Assembly (NCBI RefSeq): GCF_051020955.1
Contig: NC_135018.1
Span: 26,253,271-26,317,270, forward strand
Length of the DNA: 64,000 bases
Direction: 5' to 3'
Source of the DNA: Megalopta genalis
Lineage: Eukaryota; Arthropoda; Insecta; Hymenoptera; Halictidae
Positions within the stretch are counted from its first letter, which is position 1. Each line of letters starts with the position of its first letter. Shown one piece after another: positions 62,149 to 64,000 of this stretch. Under the pieces are notes generated by a model. The model was not told where the DNA came from, did no database searches, and was given only the letters and a program-made list of their open reading frames with translations. Made by a program: the position numbers and the translations under genes.

Positions 62149-63820
62149 CCTATTAAGTCTAAATAAATTTCAAAGTTGAAAAATTTTTTCTCAATCGATT
62201 TGCTTTGCGCACCTTTCGTTACAATTTTTTGGTAGATTTAAAGAGGGAAAGATGAATAGAAAAAGATGCCTATTTTCCATTCTCAAAGAAAATCATGTTG
62301 GACAATGATTAAAGAATTGAAGAATTCACGCAGTTTAGCGATCCCCGTAGTTTATACAACATCTATACATCCAACAAGTAACATAATTGCTTTCCTGTAC
62401 CATCTCGCTGATGAATAATAACGAATGGAAATTGATTAAAAAAGGGTACTTAGAGCTTAAGTTAACACAGCTCTGAAGTGTACAAGAAACTAGGAACAAG
62501 TAATTACATTATTCACATTTTCTGAAATATCGGGAACTACTACTATCGTACATCTTTTTATTTTTAAATATATAAAAATTATTTATTTTAGACTGATACT
62601 AATATCAGAGATGGACTATCATCTTCTTTAAAGTCTACATTTTTTCATTTATAAAGCAAATTTCATCAGAAAGGATTCTTAAATTCTAGGCGAGAATTTA
62701 CAGCTGTGAAAGCTATCAAATTGTAAGATCGTAATTAATTGCATCTAAAGATCTAAGGTTCGGTTTCGAATGATCGCGCTCGATAAAAATATATATTGGA
62801 CACTTGTCTGTAGATTCAACAATCACGGGCCGAGGGTCAGTGACCACATTATACACCGGCTGATCGTGTTAGATTAGGATCGTTTATCATCCATCAATGA
62901 GAGGAAGTTCTCTCGACGATCGACGGTCAGGGTTTAAATTAGAAGCACAGCTCGAGAAGTTTTTGCACGTAATACATATAGTTGTAATTGGGCTTGAAGG
63001 TAGAACGAAGAACTATATTTGCACCGGTCGGATGGAATTAACGGGAAGGAAGAAATCAAACGCTTTCGGGAACGCCTATCGCAATATCGGTTTGCAGCTC
63101 GCGTTCGGCTGCGCCTTTAATAATCGGTAGCCTTCCGTTCTCTTCGGAAATCACACCCAGTTGCTTTCATTAATGACCCTAATGATCCAGTAATTATACA
63201 CGGTGATTTAATGAAGAATTCCTAATTGACTCTTAATTCCATTTTGCTGAGCGTGTTAAATAACACAACGTTCGCGAGGATTGGATTTCCGGCCTACACT
63301 CTGCGGAACACCTTTCTACGCAATTGGAATATTTATTGGCCATTTTTTTGCTAACATTTCATTTAATATTCGATCGGCGAATTTTTAGAGCACAATTTCG
63401 ATTCGAGGGAATATGGTTTTTATTTAAATCGTGTTTCGAGAAAATTTCTTCCCGAAAATGAACTAAATTTATAAGAAACGATAAATAATAAGTTCTAATT
63501 TGTTTAGTCAATGTTGTACTCTATTACTAATATTTTATGGAATGATTATAGTAATTTTTATTTAATCAGTTGACAAATAAGGACGACTGTCTCAATTTAG
63601 AAATTATTAAATCGTTAATTAAATTGCTGTAATTTTGTGAGAATTTTTTAGGTCGATATTCCCCACTGTAGAATATTACTTAGAATTCTCATTGTTTGCA
63701 TAAATATTTCTGCTCTATCCTAATACTTAAACAATGTCATTTTTATTGGCAGACAGTTCCAAGTTTTCGATTTTATAAAGTGACAGGTGGCCAAGCAGAA
63801 TTAAAGCAGTGTTGACTTTC
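62149..63820. other. Unannotated interval
   Basis: AT-rich at 62150-62740 and after 63330, CpG-rich between. The 77-codon frame at 62897-63130 is not recognised. Confidence 0.4.
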
Positions 63821-63841
63821 TCGCGCTATATTATAGCGCGA
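63821..63841. repeat. Perfect 21-base palindrome
   Basis: TCGCGCTATA, a single T, then TATAGCGCGA. Perfect 10-bp arms with a one-base centre. It may be a dimeric protein-binding site or chance. Confidence 0.6.
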
Positions 63842-64000
63842 TTATTAATATTAAATTCGATAAGATGCGACTGGGTTTTTAGAGGCTGGATGATTCAATT
63901 ATTTTTCTGAACTTTTTGATACAGCAATTCGAGGAACGAACCGAATGTTACCCGCTTAACAGGATAACAAGATCTAATGCGGTGTGAATTGAGATTGTCC

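Noticed and set aside
1..64000. CRISPR arrays, operons, rRNA or prokaryotic signals
   Set aside because: None seen; the composition, microsatellites and mariner element indicate an animal nuclear genome.

Overview
The window is 64 kb of non-coding DNA from an animal nuclear genome, most likely an insect and probably a hymenopteran (bee, ant or wasp). The basis is a mosaic of CpG-rich patches and AT-rich valleys, long (GA/CT)n microsatellites inside the CpG-rich patches, many small TA-flanked DNA-transposon remnants, and a deleted mariner element. There are no operons, ribosome binding sites or dense ORFs. The species was not identified.

I found no intact host protein-coding gene. Most open frames are short, start at GTG or TTG, lie in low-complexity or CpG-rich sequence, and resemble no family I recognise. 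The only recognisable protein is the C-terminal part of a mariner transposase (minus strand, about 49855-50163), inside a 563-bp internally deleted element with perfect 26-bp terminal inverted repeats. Two weak exon candidates (3430-3444 plus, 62148-62007 minus) are listed with low confidence. The window is probably a large intron or a gene desert.

Layout. 0-13 kb: a 1.05-kb foldback element (191-1243), one copy of a short dispersed repeat (2476), a long CT tract (7.9 kb) and a Tc1-like end (12.16 kb). 13-23 kb: a degenerate local repeat field (13.86-15.0 kb), a double GA tract (17.05 kb), and a cluster of copies and solo ends of the dispersed repeat (16.3-22.0 kb), with a foldback MITE (20.73 kb) and an AT-cored inverted repeat (22.14 kb). 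23-41 kb: GA tracts, a 100-bp TTAA-flanked palindromic mini-element (27.47 kb), a second foldback MITE of the 20.73-kb family (30.6 kb), a pogo-like fragment (36.93 kb), transposon ends that begin TACAGGGTG (37.1 and 40.7 kb), and a degenerate tandem field (38.1-38.5 kb). 41-64 kb: CT tracts, duplicated dispersed-repeat ends (48.3 kb), the mariner (49.8 kb), further dispersed-repeat copies (51.65, 57.4, 58.6-58.96 and 60.95 kb) and two 40-bp-period tandem repeats (53.3 and 61.5 kb).

The main unexplained structure is a family of about 145-207-bp elements. Each starts near CTGCGGATTTTATGC, ends near its inverse (GCATAAAGATCCGCAATCTA) and carries a central core close to TTATTAAAATTATTAAAG. At least five copies have both ends, and about ten more are solo ends or fragments. 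They lie mainly in the AT-rich valleys. This looks like an old MITE-like family, but the ends seem better kept than the bodies, which leaves a functional role open.
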